Assembly (NCBI RefSeq): GCF_011250565.1
Contig: NZ_JAANMS010000004.1
Span: 1 to 64,000 of the forward strand
Origin: Nocardioides sp. IC4_145
Lineage (GTDB): Bacteria; Actinomycetota; Actinomycetes; Propionibacteriales; Nocardioidaceae
Length of the DNA: 64,000 bases
Direction: 5' to 3'
In this document: piece after piece, positions 17,903 through 28,500 of the stretch
Layout: every line of letters starts with the position of its first letter
Numbering within the stretch: the first letter of the stretch is position 1
Notes under the pieces: model-generated
Told to the model about the DNA's origin: nothing
The model's input: the letters and a program-made list of their open reading frames with translations, nothing else
Databases searched by the model: none
Program-made: the position numbers and the translations under genes

Positions 17903-20900
17903 ATGAAGAAGCTGCTGCTCGCGGGACTGCCCGTCCTGATCATCTTCATGGGGCTGCCGTTCCTCGTGACGCTGATGGTGGTGATGACGACCACCGCGGC
18001 CGCCGAGTGCCGCACCCAGAGCAGCCAAGGCACCGTGCCTACCGAGCTCGGTGACCTCGGAGCCATCGACGGCCCGGTGGGCGGCCCGGTCAACGACAAG
18101 ATCACCATGGCGCAGGCCAACATCCCGCGCCGCTCCGGCCTCGACGGGTTCCGGGCCTCCATGCCCAAGGTCCTGTCCCAGAACCCCGAGTTCGTCACCC
18201 TCAACGAGGCCAGCGGCTGGAGCCTGGAGCAGATCGAAGCCGCCACGCCGGGCTACTCAGCCTTCCGGGTGGCAGCCCCGGCCGGCACCGGCACCGGCGC
18301 CGAGCAGGCCATGGGCAACGTCGTGCTCTGGAAGAGCTCGACCTGGACGAAGGTCAACGGCGGCCGGGTCCAGCTCGTCGACGACGACAAGACCTTCTAC
18401 GACGGGCGGCCGGTCACGTGGGACCGCTTCGCGACATGGGTGATGCTGCGCCGCGCCGACGGCTCCGTGGTCTCGGTGGTCTCCACCCACCACATGACCA
18501 ACCCGCACCGTTGGCCGAAGCAGCACGGCAACCCGCCGCTGACCCGGCCTCAGCAGTACGGCGCCGGAATGGACATCCTTCTGCAGTTGCGCAACTCGCT
18601 GGCCGCCCACGGTCCGGTGCTGATCGGCGGCGACATGAACACCCAGGCCTCCTACACCGACATCCCCTGGACGGCGGCCGCGAAGATGAAGGCCGCCGGC
18701 TACGGATGGCACAACCACGGAGTCGACTTCATCTTCTTCCCGCACCACCAGGGCGCCCGGGTCGTGCAGGGCTGGGACGGCACGATGGTGTCGGACCACC
18801 ACTGGCTCTCGGCTCGCATCGCGATGAACGGCGCCGGCCCGGAGAGCGCGCCCGAGACCACCACCACCACCACGACCGACGCGATCGTGCCCGCGGCGAC
18901 CACCGCCCGGACGTCCGCCGAGCCGCCGGCCGGCGACGTGCTCGCCCAGCTGATGCGCCTGCGGTTCGCGTCCAACTACCCGACCATGACCGCCGAGCAG
19001 GCCCGCAACGCGATCACCATCGCCCAGGTCGCCCGCGACCTCGAGATTCCCCGCTACGGGCTGCAGATCGCGATCGCCGCCGCGATCCAGGAGTCCAAGC
19101 TGGTCAACCTCACCGGAGGTGACCGCGACTCCGGCGGCCTGTTCCAGCAACGCCCCTCGGCCGGCTGGGGAAGCCGGGCCGAGATCACCAACCCCGTCCT
19201 CGCGGCCCGCGCGTTCTTCGGCCAGGCCCAGCACACCGGCAACCCCGGCCTCCTCGACATCCCCGGCTGGCAGAACATGCCGCTCACCCAGGCCGCGCAG
19301 GCCGTCCAGCGCTCGGGCTACCCCGACGCCTACGCCCAGTGGGAGGACGTCGCAGGCGACATCACCGATCTGCTCGGCGGCGACCTGCCGGACCTGCCCG
19401 ACGACGGCTCCACCACGAACGTCGCCAACTGCCAGGGCGAGACCGTCAACCCCATCACCGTCGGCACCCTCAACCTGCTCGGCGCCGGCCACACCGACAA
19501 GCCGGGGGAGCGGCCCGGGTACGACACCTGGGACAAGCGACTGCCCGGCGCCATGCGCACGATTGAGAACGCCGGCGTCACGATCACCGGCCTCCAGGAG
19601 GTGCATGGCCCGCAGGCCCAAGCGCTGGAGAACCAGTACGCGGCCAAGTGGGGGATCTACCCGGCCAGCGGGAAGGCACAGAACCGGGTGATCTGGGACC
19701 GCAACGAGTGGGAGCAGACCGACGGGCGCCTCGTCGACATCCCGTACTTCGGCGGCAAGGACGTCGGCATGCCCCTGGTGCAGCTGACCTCGACGACCAC
19801 CGGGCAGGTGATCTGGGTCTGGAGCATCCACAACCCGGCCAACACTCAAGGAAACGCCGCCGGGCACCGCCAGGAGGCGCTGCGCCGCCAGCTGGCCACG
19901 ATGACCGAGCTCGCCGGCACCGGCACCCCTGCGGTGATCCTGGGCGACTTCAACGACGGCAAGGACGGCAACAACTCCTCGCACTGCGCACTGACCCCTG
20001 AGCTGAGCAACGCCTTCGGCGGCTCTGCCGACCCCTGCAAGAAGCCCAAGCAGGACGCGGCGATCGACCACGTCTACGGCGCCAACCTCACCTGGGCTAG
20101 CGCCGCGGTCGACACCAGCACCCAGGCCAGCAAGATCGCTGACCACCCGCTGGTGACCGCCACCACCGCCGGCAGCAGCGCCGGGTGCGCAGTCGACTCC
20201 GGCACCGCGGAGGCCAAGTACAACCTCGGCCCGGTCAAGCCGCAGCTGACCCAGCTGGTCAACATCCTCGGTCCCATGTTCGACATCAAGACCGTCGGCG
20301 GCTACCGCGAGAGCGCCACCGACCCCAACGGCCACCCGGCCGGGCTCGCGGCCGACTTCATGGTGCCGCTCAACGCGGCGGGCCGTGCGCAGGGCGACCG
20401 TCTCGCCGCCTACGCCAAGGCCAATGCCCAGAAGCTCGGCATCGACTACATCATCTGGTACCAGCGGATCTGGTCGGTCGCCCGCGCAGGCGAGGGCTGG
20501 CGGCCGATGGAGGACCGGGGGAGCACTACCGAGAACCACCTCGACCACGTGCACATCAACGTCAAGCCCGGCGCCTTGGTCCAGCCGGTCGGCCTCGAGG
20601 GCGCCTCCTGCGACGAGGTGGTCTACCCGGTGCCCGCGCAGTACATCGGCACCGACAACCACAACTGGCACGAGACCGGTCCCTTCTGGTCCAGGTGGCA
20701 CACCGGCACCGACTTCTCCGCACCCTGCGGAACCACCGTCTACGCCGCCCACGCCGGCACCATCGAGATCGACACCACACAGCGTTCCTGGGCTGGGCCG
20801 CAGCTGGTCAAGGTCACCACCGGCCCCGGAGGCCTGACCACCTGGTACGCCCACATGCAGACCGTCAACGTCAGCCGCGGCCAGACCGTGGCCGCCGGCG

Positions 20901-21055
20901 AGCCGATCGGCCAGGTCGGCAAGGAGGGCAACGTCTCCGGCTGCCACCTCCACTTCGAGGTCCACCTCAAGAACGGCTCCATCTACGGCCCCGACAACGT
21001 CGACCCCTCGACCTGGCTCGCAGAGCACGCATCACGCCCGAGTCGCGCCGTGTGA
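17903..21055 (+). CDS. Five-domain secreted protein: two EEP nuclease-like domains, lytic transglycosylase-like, ARB-type and M23 peptidase domains
   Basis: 1050 residues with an N-terminal membrane anchor (about 4-33). EEP fold 1 (about 65-305): Glu102, STHHMTNPH, GGDMN (Asp244, Asn246), SDH (Asp298, His299). Lysozyme-like segment (about 360-490): IQESK with Glu397, then GGLFQQRPSAGWG. EEP fold 2 (about 520-755): Glu566, WSIHNPAN, LGDFND (Asp682, Asn684), ADHPLV (Asp747, His748). ARB_07466-like domain (about 770-890): GHPAGLAADFMV. M23 endopeptidase (about 905-1045): HTGTDF (His933, Asp937) and HLHFEV (His1015, His1017). All catalytic-type residues are present. The wall-degrading domains fit channel insertion; the purpose of two secreted EEP domains is unknown. 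Confidence 0.85.
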   Translation: MKKLLLAGLPVLIIFMGLPFLVTLMVVMTTTAAAECRTQSSQGTVPTELGDLGAIDGPVGGPVNDKITMAQANIPRRSGLDGFRASMPKVLSQNPEFVTLNEASGWSLEQIEAATPGYSAFRVAAPAGTGTGAEQAMGNVVLWKSSTWTKVNGGRVQLVDDDKTFYDGRPVTWDRFATWVMLRRADGSVVSVVSTHHMTNPHRWPKQHGNPPLTRPQQYGAGMDILLQLRNSLAAHGPVLIGGDMNTQASYTDIPWTAAAKMKAAGYGWHNHGVDFIFFPHHQGARVVQGWDGTMVSDHHWLSARIAMNGAGPESAPETTTTTTTDAIVPAATTARTSAEPPAGDVLAQLMRLRFASNYPTMTAEQARNAITIAQVARDLEIPRYGLQIAIAAAIQESKLVNLTGGDRDSGGLFQQRPSAGWGSRAEITNPVLAARAFFGQAQHTGNPGLLDIPGWQNMPLTQAAQAVQRSGYPDAYAQWEDVAGDITDLLGGDLPDLPDDGSTTNVANCQGETVNPITVGTLNLLGAGHTDKPGERPGYDTWDKRLPGAMRTIENAGVTITGLQEVHGPQAQALENQYAAKWGIYPASGKAQNRVIWDRNEWEQTDGRLVDIPYFGGKDVGMPLVQLTSTTTGQVIWVWSIHNPANTQGNAAGHRQEALRRQLATMTELAGTGTPAVILGDFNDGKDGNNSSHCALTPELSNAFGGSADPCKKPKQDAAIDHVYGANLTWASAAVDTSTQASKIADHPLVTATTAGSSAGCAVDSGTAEAKYNLGPVKPQLTQLVNILGPMFDIKTVGGYRESATDPNGHPAGLAADFMVPLNAAGRAQGDRLAAYAKANAQKLGIDYIIWYQRIWSVARAGEGWRPMEDRGSTTENHLDHVHINVKPGALVQPVGLEGASCDEVVYPVPAQYIGTDNHNWHETGPFWSRWHTGTDFSAPCGTTVYAAHAGTIEIDTTQRSWAGPQLVKVTTGPGGLTTWYAHMQTVNVSRGQTVAAGEPIGQVGKEGNVSGCHLHFEVHLKNGSIYGPDNVDPSTWLAEHASRPSRAV

Positions 21056-21087
21056 TCGCACCGGAGCCCTGAGCGCACATAGGTGAC
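21052..21087 (+). promoter_or_regulatory. Bipartite element copy 2 (VirD4 operon)
   Basis: GTGATCGC at 21052-21059, 20 nt, TAGGTGAC at 21080-21087. The first half overlaps the stop codon of the 1050-residue gene. The element precedes the 21132 start by 44 bp, so the VirD4 group has its own control point within the long cluster. Confidence 0.8.
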
Positions 21088-21131
21088 CAGCAAGCCCAAC
21101 GACCCACGACCGCCTGGAGGTGGCCAGACCG

Positions 21132-21734
21132 ATGCAGCGTGAGCGACGACGAGACCCCTACCCGTGGACCTGGGAGATCCCGGTAGCCGTGGTCCTGGCG
21201 ACCCTGTTCGTCATCGTCATCGGCATCCAGCTCGGCCGATCAGTCGCCAACCTGCTCGCCGGCGCCGGATGGACCTGGCCCGACGCCAACGCCGGCGCGT
21301 TCCCCTCACCCATCGGCACCGCCTTCTGGACCAGCCTTCCCGGCGTGCTCGGCGGCCACGCCGACGCCGGGCTGCCCAGCCCGACCCCCGACGATCTGGC
21401 CGGCCGCGGCCTGGTCTGGGTCAGCCTCGCCCTGACCGAAGTCGCGCTGCTGACCGCGACCATCTGGCTCGGCGCGTGGGCCTACCAGCGCTGGGGCCCG
21501 GGCCGCATGCGCGGCATGGCGACCACAGCCGAGGCCGAGAAGCTGCTGGGCGTCACCCGGCTCCGCAAGGTCGCCGGCATCGTCCGCCCGGACCTCTACG
21601 GCAAGCACGTCGCGGCCACGCCGGCACCGGTCCAGCGCGCCGCCGGCGACCTCACCGAACAACCCGGCCCGCAGCTGAGCCACGGCCTCAGCCCGTGGCT
21701 CCTGGACGGCCGCCGAACGAAGGAAGAGCGATGA
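21132..21734 (+). CDS. Membrane protein partner of VirD4
   Basis: 200 residues. ATG 21132 lies 10 nt after GGAGGT; an in-frame GTG at 21120 overlaps that site and is disfavoured. Two membrane helices (about 15-38 and 87-112) are separated by a ~45-residue extracytoplasmic loop and followed by a basic cytoplasmic tail (GPGRMRGMATTAEAEKLLGV). Topology and coupling to the VirD4 gene (ATGA overlap) suggest it supplies the membrane anchor missing from the shorter VirD4 protein downstream; this is inference. Confidence 0.65.
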   Translation: MQRERRRDPYPWTWEIPVAVVLATLFVIVIGIQLGRSVANLLAGAGWTWPDANAGAFPSPIGTAFWTSLPGVLGGHADAGLPSPTPDDLAGRGLVWVSLALTEVALLTATIWLGAWAYQRWGPGRMRGMATTAEAEKLLGVTRLRKVAGIVRPDLYGKHVAATPAPVQRAAGDLTEQPGPQLSHGLSPWLLDGRRTKEER

Positions 21735-23209
21735 AGCTGAGGTTCGACCCCTGGGACGTGGGCTGGCACATCGGTGACGCGCATGAGCCGCGAGGCGGCG
21801 AGCTGTGGGTGCCGTGGGACCGCACCGCCGGCGTGATCGGACCGCAGGGATCCGGCAAGACCCTCGACCTGCTCACCCCTGCGCTGCTCGGCGCTCCGGG
21901 TGCCGCCCTGGTGACCTTGACGAAGGTCGAGGACCTCCTGCTCAGCCTCACCGAACGCTCTCGGGACGACCGGCCGTGCGTGGTGCTCGACCCCTTCGGC
22001 CTGGCCGAGGGCGTCATCGACGAGCTGATCTGGGATCCGATCGCCGGTTGCGTGGACCCCAAGGTGGCCGAGCGGCGCGCCAAGGCGTTCACCGCCGGCA
22101 CCGTCAAGGGCGCTATCACCGGCGGCACCGGCGACGATGCTGCGCGGTTCTACGCCGCGGAGTCGGCGAAGGTGCTGCAGGGTTACTTCCACGCCGCGGC
22201 CCTGACCGGAAAGACCCTCGAGGACGTCCTGCAGTGGGTGGCCAACCCAACCGCCGCTACGCAGCCGATGGAGATCCTGCGTCGGCACCCGCACGCCGAG
22301 CCGTTCTGGCACGGTCTCCTGCACGGTGCGCTCAACGGCGACGACCGCACCGCCGGCAACACCGTCACCACGGTGCAGCAGGCGGTGTCTCTGTTCTTCC
22401 AAGCCGACATCCGCCGCCGCTGCATACCCAGCCACGGACGTCCCGCCACCGACCTGGCCGGCGTCATCCGGCGACGCGGCACCATCTACCTGCTCGGCAG
22501 GGAGGACCCCTACGCCTCGGCCAGCCCGCTGATGACCGCCGTGGCCGAGCACGTCTTGGACACCGGGCTGCTGCTGGCCAACAGTTCCCCGTGGGGCGGC
22601 CGGCTGTGCCCACCCTTGGTCTCGGTGCTCGACGAGCTGCCCTCGACCGCACCGCTGCCCACGCTGCGCACCCGGATGGCCAACGAACGCGCCCAGGGGC
22701 TGTCGTTCATCTGGGCTGCCCAGACCCGCCCCCAGTTGACCAGCATCTTCGGCGAGCACGAGGCCCGAGCACTGCTCGGCCTCACCAACGCCCTGGTGAT
22801 GTTCGGCGGCTCCAAGGACGTCGCCTTCAACCAGGAGATCTCCGACCTCCTCGGAACCGTCCGCATCGGGCGGGTCACCCACTCCACCGGCGGAGCCAGT
22901 GGCGGTGGGCGCAACTTCTCCGGCGACGACATCCCGATCATGCGGCCCGAGGAAGTCCGGCAACTGCCCGAACGCCAAGCCTTGGTGATCGCCGAGAACG
23001 GCAAGCCGATCATCGCCAAGCTGCACCGCTGCGTCGAAGGCAAGGCCGGCGAACGACTGCTGGCCGACCAGCGGGCGCTGCGCGAGCGCCTCACCAACGA
23101 CCGGCGCATGGTCATCACCCCCGAAGCTCGAGCCACCGCCGCGCTCGTCGAGGCACGCCGTCTCGGCTTCGTCGACGACGAGACCGACCACGCAAGGAGT
23201 GAACTGTGA
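21731..23209 (+). CDS. Type IV coupling protein, VirD4/TraG-like
   Basis: 492 residues from ATG 21731, overlapping the previous TGA. Walker A is GVIGPQGSGKT with Lys43; Walker B is LVSVLDEL with Asp301-Glu302. SFIWAAQTRPQL and ALVMFGGSKD match the T4CP family. It has no membrane helices of its own, unlike classical VirD4, but the preceding gene encodes a two-helix membrane protein. It should bring the relaxase-DNA complex to the secretion channel. Confidence 0.88.
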   Translation: MKLRFDPWDVGWHIGDAHEPRGGELWVPWDRTAGVIGPQGSGKTLDLLTPALLGAPGAALVTLTKVEDLLLSLTERSRDDRPCVVLDPFGLAEGVIDELIWDPIAGCVDPKVAERRAKAFTAGTVKGAITGGTGDDAARFYAAESAKVLQGYFHAAALTGKTLEDVLQWVANPTAATQPMEILRRHPHAEPFWHGLLHGALNGDDRTAGNTVTTVQQAVSLFFQADIRRRCIPSHGRPATDLAGVIRRRGTIYLLGREDPYASASPLMTAVAEHVLDTGLLLANSSPWGGRLCPPLVSVLDELPSTAPLPTLRTRMANERAQGLSFIWAAQTRPQLTSIFGEHEARALLGLTNALVMFGGSKDVAFNQEISDLLGTVRIGRVTHSTGGASGGGRNFSGDDIPIMRPEEVRQLPERQALVIAENGKPIIAKLHRCVEGKAGERLLADQRALRERLTNDRRMVITPEARATAALVEARRLGFVDDETDHARSEL

Positions 23210-23907
23210 CCACCGAGCAACAGACCCGCCGGGCGGCACCCACGCTGATGGTCTTCCCGTTCCCCGTCCCCGGGGACCACGTCCGGCTCGCCTACCGCGA
23301 GCTCCACATCGCCATCAACGGCACCGAGGAGGAGAAGAAGGCCCTCGGCCACCACGCGCTGCTGTCGCGGCCCTGGGAGCCGGCGACCTGCCTGGACCCC
23401 GAGCTGCGTCACGACCTGTGGGAGTGGCTCGAGGACGTCGTGATCTGGCTCAACCGCGAGTACACCTGGGACGTCTCCGGGCTCATCCCCAGCTGCTGGC
23501 CCCTGCACCCGCACCTGGTCCACGAGATCGCCGTCCTGGCCGACCAGCGCCGGCGGGCCGGCCTGGCGATGACCAGCGACGCGCTCGAGGAGTGGCACCG
23601 CTACTCCCTGCCGGCGTTCACCGACCGCATGCGCAACCGGCTGCGGGCCCACTGCGACGACGAGCACAAGAGCTGGCCGGCCAAGCCGCGCCACAACGAG
23701 CACCTGGCCGACACCAGCCGCCAGCGCCGCGAGAACACGTTCGCCCACGACATCGACGCTCTGCCTGTCAACCGGCGGGAACACGAACAACCGCCGGCTG
23801 GTCCGCCGCGACTCGGCCTCGTCGACCTCGACACGGGCGAGATCCACGACGACGAGATGGGCGGCGCTCAGCCGCGCACCCGAACGGAGAAGGGACCCCG
23901 CGAATGA
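23206..23907 (+). CDS. Conserved hypothetical protein of the VirD4 operon
   Basis: 233 residues, GTG start overlapping the VirD4 stop. A Trp/His-rich central block (LWEWLEDVVIWLNREYTWD, IPSCWPLHPHLVHEIAVLAD, EEWHRYSLPAF) recalls the DUF4913-like proteins seen on actinobacterial plasmids, but I am not sure of the family. The C terminus is Arg/Asn-rich and ends in an acidic stretch. No signal peptide. Coupling to VirD4 suggests a role in DNA transfer or in recruiting the relaxosome. Confidence 0.6.
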   Translation: MTTEQQTRRAAPTLMVFPFPVPGDHVRLAYRELHIAINGTEEEKKALGHHALLSRPWEPATCLDPELRHDLWEWLEDVVIWLNREYTWDVSGLIPSCWPLHPHLVHEIAVLADQRRRAGLAMTSDALEEWHRYSLPAFTDRMRNRLRAHCDDEHKSWPAKPRHNEHLADTSRQRRENTFAHDIDALPVNRREHEQPPAGPPRLGLVDLDTGEIHDDEMGGAQPRTRTEKGPRE

Positions 23908-24263
23908 TGCAGATCAACGAACGCTCCGAGGCCATCCGCCGAGCCCAGCGCGCCCTCAAGGCTCTCGGCGAGCATCCGCGCTCAAGCAAGAAGGAGCTCG
24001 GCCACGCGCGCGAACACGTCAACGCCTGCTACTCCCACGGCTCCGGCGAGTACGTGTGGAACGCGGTAGCGCAGGTCGAGGCGATGGCCGAGCGTCGCTA
24101 CGGCGTACCGAGCACAGAGGAGCAGCGTCAGCTGGTCGAGGCGACCGAGGACCTCGAGGAGCCTGCGACAGCCGCCCGCGGCCGAGCAGCCGAGGACCGC
24201 GCAATCCCGGCGACGACGTCGTCGACCCCAGACGTGGAGCTCACGCCTACTCCATCGCGATGA
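23904..24263 (+). CDS. Small hypothetical protein, last gene of the VirD4 operon
   Basis: 119 residues, ATG overlapping the preceding TGA. The first 75 residues are helical and basic (RSEAIRRAQRALKALGEHPRS, GEYVWNAVAQVEAMAERRYG). The C-terminal 40 are Thr/Pro/Ser-rich and probably disordered. Family unknown. Confidence 0.6.
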   Translation: MMQINERSEAIRRAQRALKALGEHPRSSKKELGHAREHVNACYSHGSGEYVWNAVAQVEAMAERRYGVPSTEEQRQLVEATEDLEEPATAARGRAAEDRAIPATTSSTPDVELTPTPSR

Positions 24264-24415
24264 AGTGGCCGCGACGGGCTCCAACGGGCCTCACAACGCC
24301 GCTGAGAGACGCTGAACCCCGCCTGGCGGGCGCTCTTGCCCCGTCCGGTTGTCAGGGAGCGATTTTGAGCGCTTTCGTCGCGGCCGACTCCCTGGCATAG
24401 ATCGCGTCCGATCCC

Positions 24416-25225
24416 GTGGCCTCAGCGTTCCTCCTCATCGTGGCGATCGCCTACCTCGGCGGCGCCTTCTTGGTGAGCGCGGCGCTCGCGAAGGTGCTCT
24501 CGGCCTGGTCGACTAGCTGGCGCACGCGGAGCCACGCTGGACCGGTCGACGACGTACTGCAGAGCCAGGCCGCCGCCGCGATTGCGGCTGTCGCCGCTCT
24601 GGCGAACGTCCCGCCCCCGGCGACCGACGTCGTCGCCTACCTCGGTGCGCCCGCCGGAGACGACGCCCGCCCCGTGGGCGATGGTGGTCTGGCCGGGACC
24701 CGTTTCCGGGCCGGGCACCCCGCCACCGTGGTGTTCGCACAGGCCGCGCTCACCGGCCTCAGCCGCGTCGCGCTGCAAAGCCTGGCCGCTCACGAGCTCG
24801 CCCACGTCATCCGACGCGAGCGCTCCTCGACCGGGGCTCGCTACAGCTGGCTGGTCGGCTATCTGGCGCTGATGCTGGCCGGCGCCGGGATCACCGTTAC
24901 GGCTCTCCTGGCCGCGCCCCAGCTGGCCGGGCCGGCGCTCCTCGCAACGATGAGCGCCGCCGTGGCGTTCCTCGGTCTCCGCGTCGCCTTCGACCGGCGC
25001 GAGGAGATCGCCGCCGACCTGTTCGCAGTAGGCCTGATTCGCGACCTCGGGGCGGCCGCCGAGCTGATGAGGTTCTACGAGGAGAACGTCGCGAAGCCCC
25101 TGCCCCCCGGTGGTCTCGGCCGAGCGTGGGCGCAGCTCGAGCGCCGCTGGTTCGCGACCCACCCGGACCCCCAGGCCCGGCTCTCAGCGATGCGTCGACA
25201 CCTGGTCGACCAGCAGACTGACTAG
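24416..25225 (+). CDS. M48-family membrane metallopeptidase
   Basis: 269 residues. An N-terminal membrane helix (about 2-28) and two further helices (about 145-165 and 170-188) surround the active site. The zinc motif HELAH is His126-Glu127-His130, and the third ligand motif EEIAAD is about 196-201, so the site is intact. M48 proteases of the HtpX type degrade or mature membrane proteins. It stands alone between the VirD4 operon and the relaxase; a role in conjugation-apparatus quality control is inference. A paralog-like protein without HEXXH is encoded at 53966-54835. Confidence 0.8.
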   Translation: MASAFLLIVAIAYLGGAFLVSAALAKVLSAWSTSWRTRSHAGPVDDVLQSQAAAAIAAVAALANVPPPATDVVAYLGAPAGDDARPVGDGGLAGTRFRAGHPATVVFAQAALTGLSRVALQSLAAHELAHVIRRERSSTGARYSWLVGYLALMLAGAGITVTALLAAPQLAGPALLATMSAAVAFLGLRVAFDRREEIAADLFAVGLIRDLGAAAELMRFYEENVAKPLPPGGLGRAWAQLERRWFATHPDPQARLSAMRRHLVDQQTD

Positions 25226-25508
25226 CTTTCGACGCTTCTCTCGGCCGCGGCCAGGGACCGCGGCTCCGCGTTAGGTCAGCACTCCCTCGCGCGCCATCAG
25301 GCGGATGATCCTGGCCAGCAGCGCTGGCGGCTAGCCCAACTCTCGCCCAGCTCTCGCCCAGCTCGGTCCAGGTCGGTCCCGCGCTGGTGCGCTGCCACAA
25401 GCCGGCGACAACGCCGAGGCGGGGGCTGCTTCGTATCGGGCATGGCACCTTGATCGGCCGGGGACTGGGCCGCCAAGGCTAGCGACCGGCTCGGGACTCA
25501 GCCCGATT
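25226..25508. other. Convergent intergenic region between M48 gene and traA
   Basis: 283 bp between two tail-to-tail genes. It contains an 11-bp tandem repeat (CTCTCGCCCAG at 25340-25350 and 25351-25361) and GGTCC-type inverted repeats nearby. No ORF, promoter element or strong terminator hairpin is evident. Confidence 0.4.
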
Positions 25509-28500
25509 TCATCGGCGCGGAGTTCCGCGGCGCGGCGGCCGTGGACGGTTCACGTCCTGCCGGTCGCGGGCCGCTCCCTGCGACCGGGTCGGCGCCGGGG
25601 TGCCTTCGCCGGTGTCGATCGGGATCTCGAGGCGGGACACGATCCGGTAGCGCAGGTCCCGGGCCGGGCTGTCACCCAGCGGCTTCTCAGCGACCAGGCC
25701 GCGCGTGGCGGCGCGGACGTCGTGACCCTGCTCGTGTGCCTGCTGCAGCATCGCCGCGGTGGCCGGCCAGTCGCCCTGCTCGAGCAGTCGCGGGTCGAGC
25801 TCGCGAGCCAGCGGGGCCCACCGCTCGGCGGGGGTTTTCTCGGCCGCGGCCGCGAGCCGTGCGCGAACATCGCTGCTCTTGTGCAACTCGGCCAGCGCCG
25901 CCTTCCGCGGATCGGCATCCCAGGTCTTGACCGCGTCGCGCAGGTCGCGTCGCGCCTGCAGCTGGGAGAGCTGCAGGCGGGCACGGACCTGGTTGACGCC
26001 CGGCTCCCAGGCGCGGCTGGGACGTGCCGAGATGACCCGCATGGTGGCCACCCGTGCCTGCTCCGGGGTGAGGTTGTCCAGCCGCTCGGTGAGCAGCTGG
26101 TCACCCAGCGAGCGGAAGGCCGGCTGGCCGCTGGCCACCGCGGCGGTGAGCGCTGCGGGCCCGCGCTGGGCCAGCAGGTCGGCGGGGTCGAGGCCGTCGG
26201 GGAACAGCGCGAAGCCGGGGTCGAGGCCGTGCGGGGTGAGCATCCAGAAGTCGCGTTCCGCCGCGACCTGGCCGGCCATGTCGGCGTCGGTGGCCACGAT
26301 CGGGTCGCGGCCGACGGCAGCCAGCTGGGCGGCCTGCTCATCGGTCAGCGACGTGCCGAGCGGCGCCACGCCGAGGTAGAGACCGGCGCTGGCCAGCGTG
26401 ACCGCCACGGCGTCTATCGGACCCTCCACGATCACGGGGACAGCGCCCTCGGCGAGCAGCTCATCGACGACACCGAACAGCTGCGCGCCCTTGTGGAACA
26501 GCGGGGTGTCGGCGGTGTTGAGGTACTTCGGGCCGCCCTTGTCGGCGTCGGTGAAGTCGGGCCGGCGGCGGCCGACGAAGCCGAGCACTTCGCCCTGGTG
26601 GATCACCGGGAACATCACCCGGTCGCGGAATCGGTCGATGAGGCGACCGGTGCTGGCCTCGGTCGCGACCCCGGTGGCCACCATCTCGGTGTCGCTGACA
26701 CCGCGGCCGCGGAGGTGGTCGACCAGGTTGGTCCAGCCGGCCGGCGCCTGCCCGGGGCGGAACCGCTCGTCGCCGGCGAGGTCGACACCGAACCGTCCGG
26801 TGAGGTAGTCGCGGCCCCAGGAGTCGGTGAACCGGTCCTCGAAGAACGCCTGCGCCATGTCGTTGATCTCGAGCATGCGCTCACGCGAGACGGGGGAGGA
26901 GTGCCACTCATCGGCGCGCTGGTACATGAGCCGCACGTCGGCGTCGGTGGGCTCCAGTCGGCTGCCGCCGAGGTCGCGGATGTAGGCGGCCAGGGTGAGG
27001 TCGGGCTCGACGAACTGGTCCTCGTCGACGTCGATCGGGTCACCAGCGTCGACGTCGACCACATGCTCGTCGACCGCGTCGACCAGGTGCTCGTCGTACG
27101 GGCCGGGGTCCTCGGCGAGCGGCCAGTCGGCCCAGTCGAGGTCGGTGGCGTGGTCGACGAGCGTCGCCGGGTCAGGCTCGATTCCGTCCCACAGGTCCGC
27201 GGGCGGCTCGTCGAAGTGGTACTCGTGCGCGTGCTCGTCGGGGACGGTCTCCAACGCGATCGAGGTCCGCCAGACCAGCGCCTGGCACTCATCGACGCCC
27301 TCCCAGCCGTCGCTCGGCATCGCCCGCCCTGCACCCAGCAGGGCCTCGACCTGCCAGCCGCGCTGCACGCCGTGGTCCACGTTCGCCACGAGCGCGGGCC
27401 ACCAGGTGCTGGCCTGGATGCTCGCGGCGCGCTCGGGACCGAACAGGTCCGCGAGCCGCGGAGTCCACTCGGTGGTGACCGCTTCGCCGTGGGAACCGTC
27501 GCCGATCTGGGCGGCAACGGCCGGCGTGAGCTGACGGGCCATGCGCCACCACACGGCCGCCGCGGCGTGTTCATCGGGCAGCGGGCCGGCCGGGTGGTCG
27601 GGGGCAGTGGCGGTGCGCAGCAGCTCGTGCGCGGTGACGCCGGCGCGTGACATCGCGGCCAGACGCTCGGCGAGCAGCGGGGTGAACTCGTCGTCGCGGA
27701 CCTGCGGGGCGAGCGAGTAGAGCAGCTGGCGCCATTCCTTGAGCGCCGGCGTGTGGTCTCCGGTGACGGCCCGGTTGAGGCGCCGCTGCCAGGTCGCGGA
27801 GGCCTTCTGCAGCTGCGGAGCGCCGGTCGGTCGCCGGTCGTCGACCGGGACCTGCATGGCTGCCCGCCAGACCTCGACATCGGCCACCGTGGCGGCCTCG
27901 GGCCGCAGACCGTTCTGCGCCCAAACCGGCAGCGAGGACTGCTCGGCGGCCCGGGTGTGGACCTGCTCGGCGAGCTGCTCGACCAGGTGCGCGCGCTGGG
28001 AGAGGTAGGCACCCCAGTGCGGGTCCTCGGCCAGGCGGGCCGGGACCGCGGGCATCCACGGCAGCGGCCCGGCGCCGGCGTTGCGCAGGCCGGAGGCGTC
28101 CAGGCGCCAGTCGAGGACCGCGGCCCGGTCGTGCGCGCTCTCCAGCTCACGGTCGCCGGCCGCGGCCCGGAGCGCGTCGACCGGGTTCTCGCCGGCTGCG
28201 CCAAGCAGCAGAAGGTGGGCCCGCAGGGTCGGCCAGGCAGCCACGTCGGAGAGCCCGGGGACGAGGGTCTCGACGGCGTTGTCCAGGGCGTTGACCACGT
28301 TGATCGGGGCACCGTTGGCGTCCTGGCCGACGTGCTCGTGGCGTAGGAGATCCTCGGCGGCGACGTAGAGGCTGTCGAGGTAGCGCTGGGCGGCCTCGCC
28401 CAGCCGGGTGGCCGGGTCGGCCTGCTCGCGGATCAGGCTGGTCGCGGACCGATGCGTGTCGTCGCGCGCCAGCATCGACTCGAGAATGTCGGTCGGCGTG

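Noticed and set aside
25340..25361. Tandem 11-bp repeat as a possible iteron array
   Set aside because: Only two copies, no accompanying replication gene and no further matches nearby.
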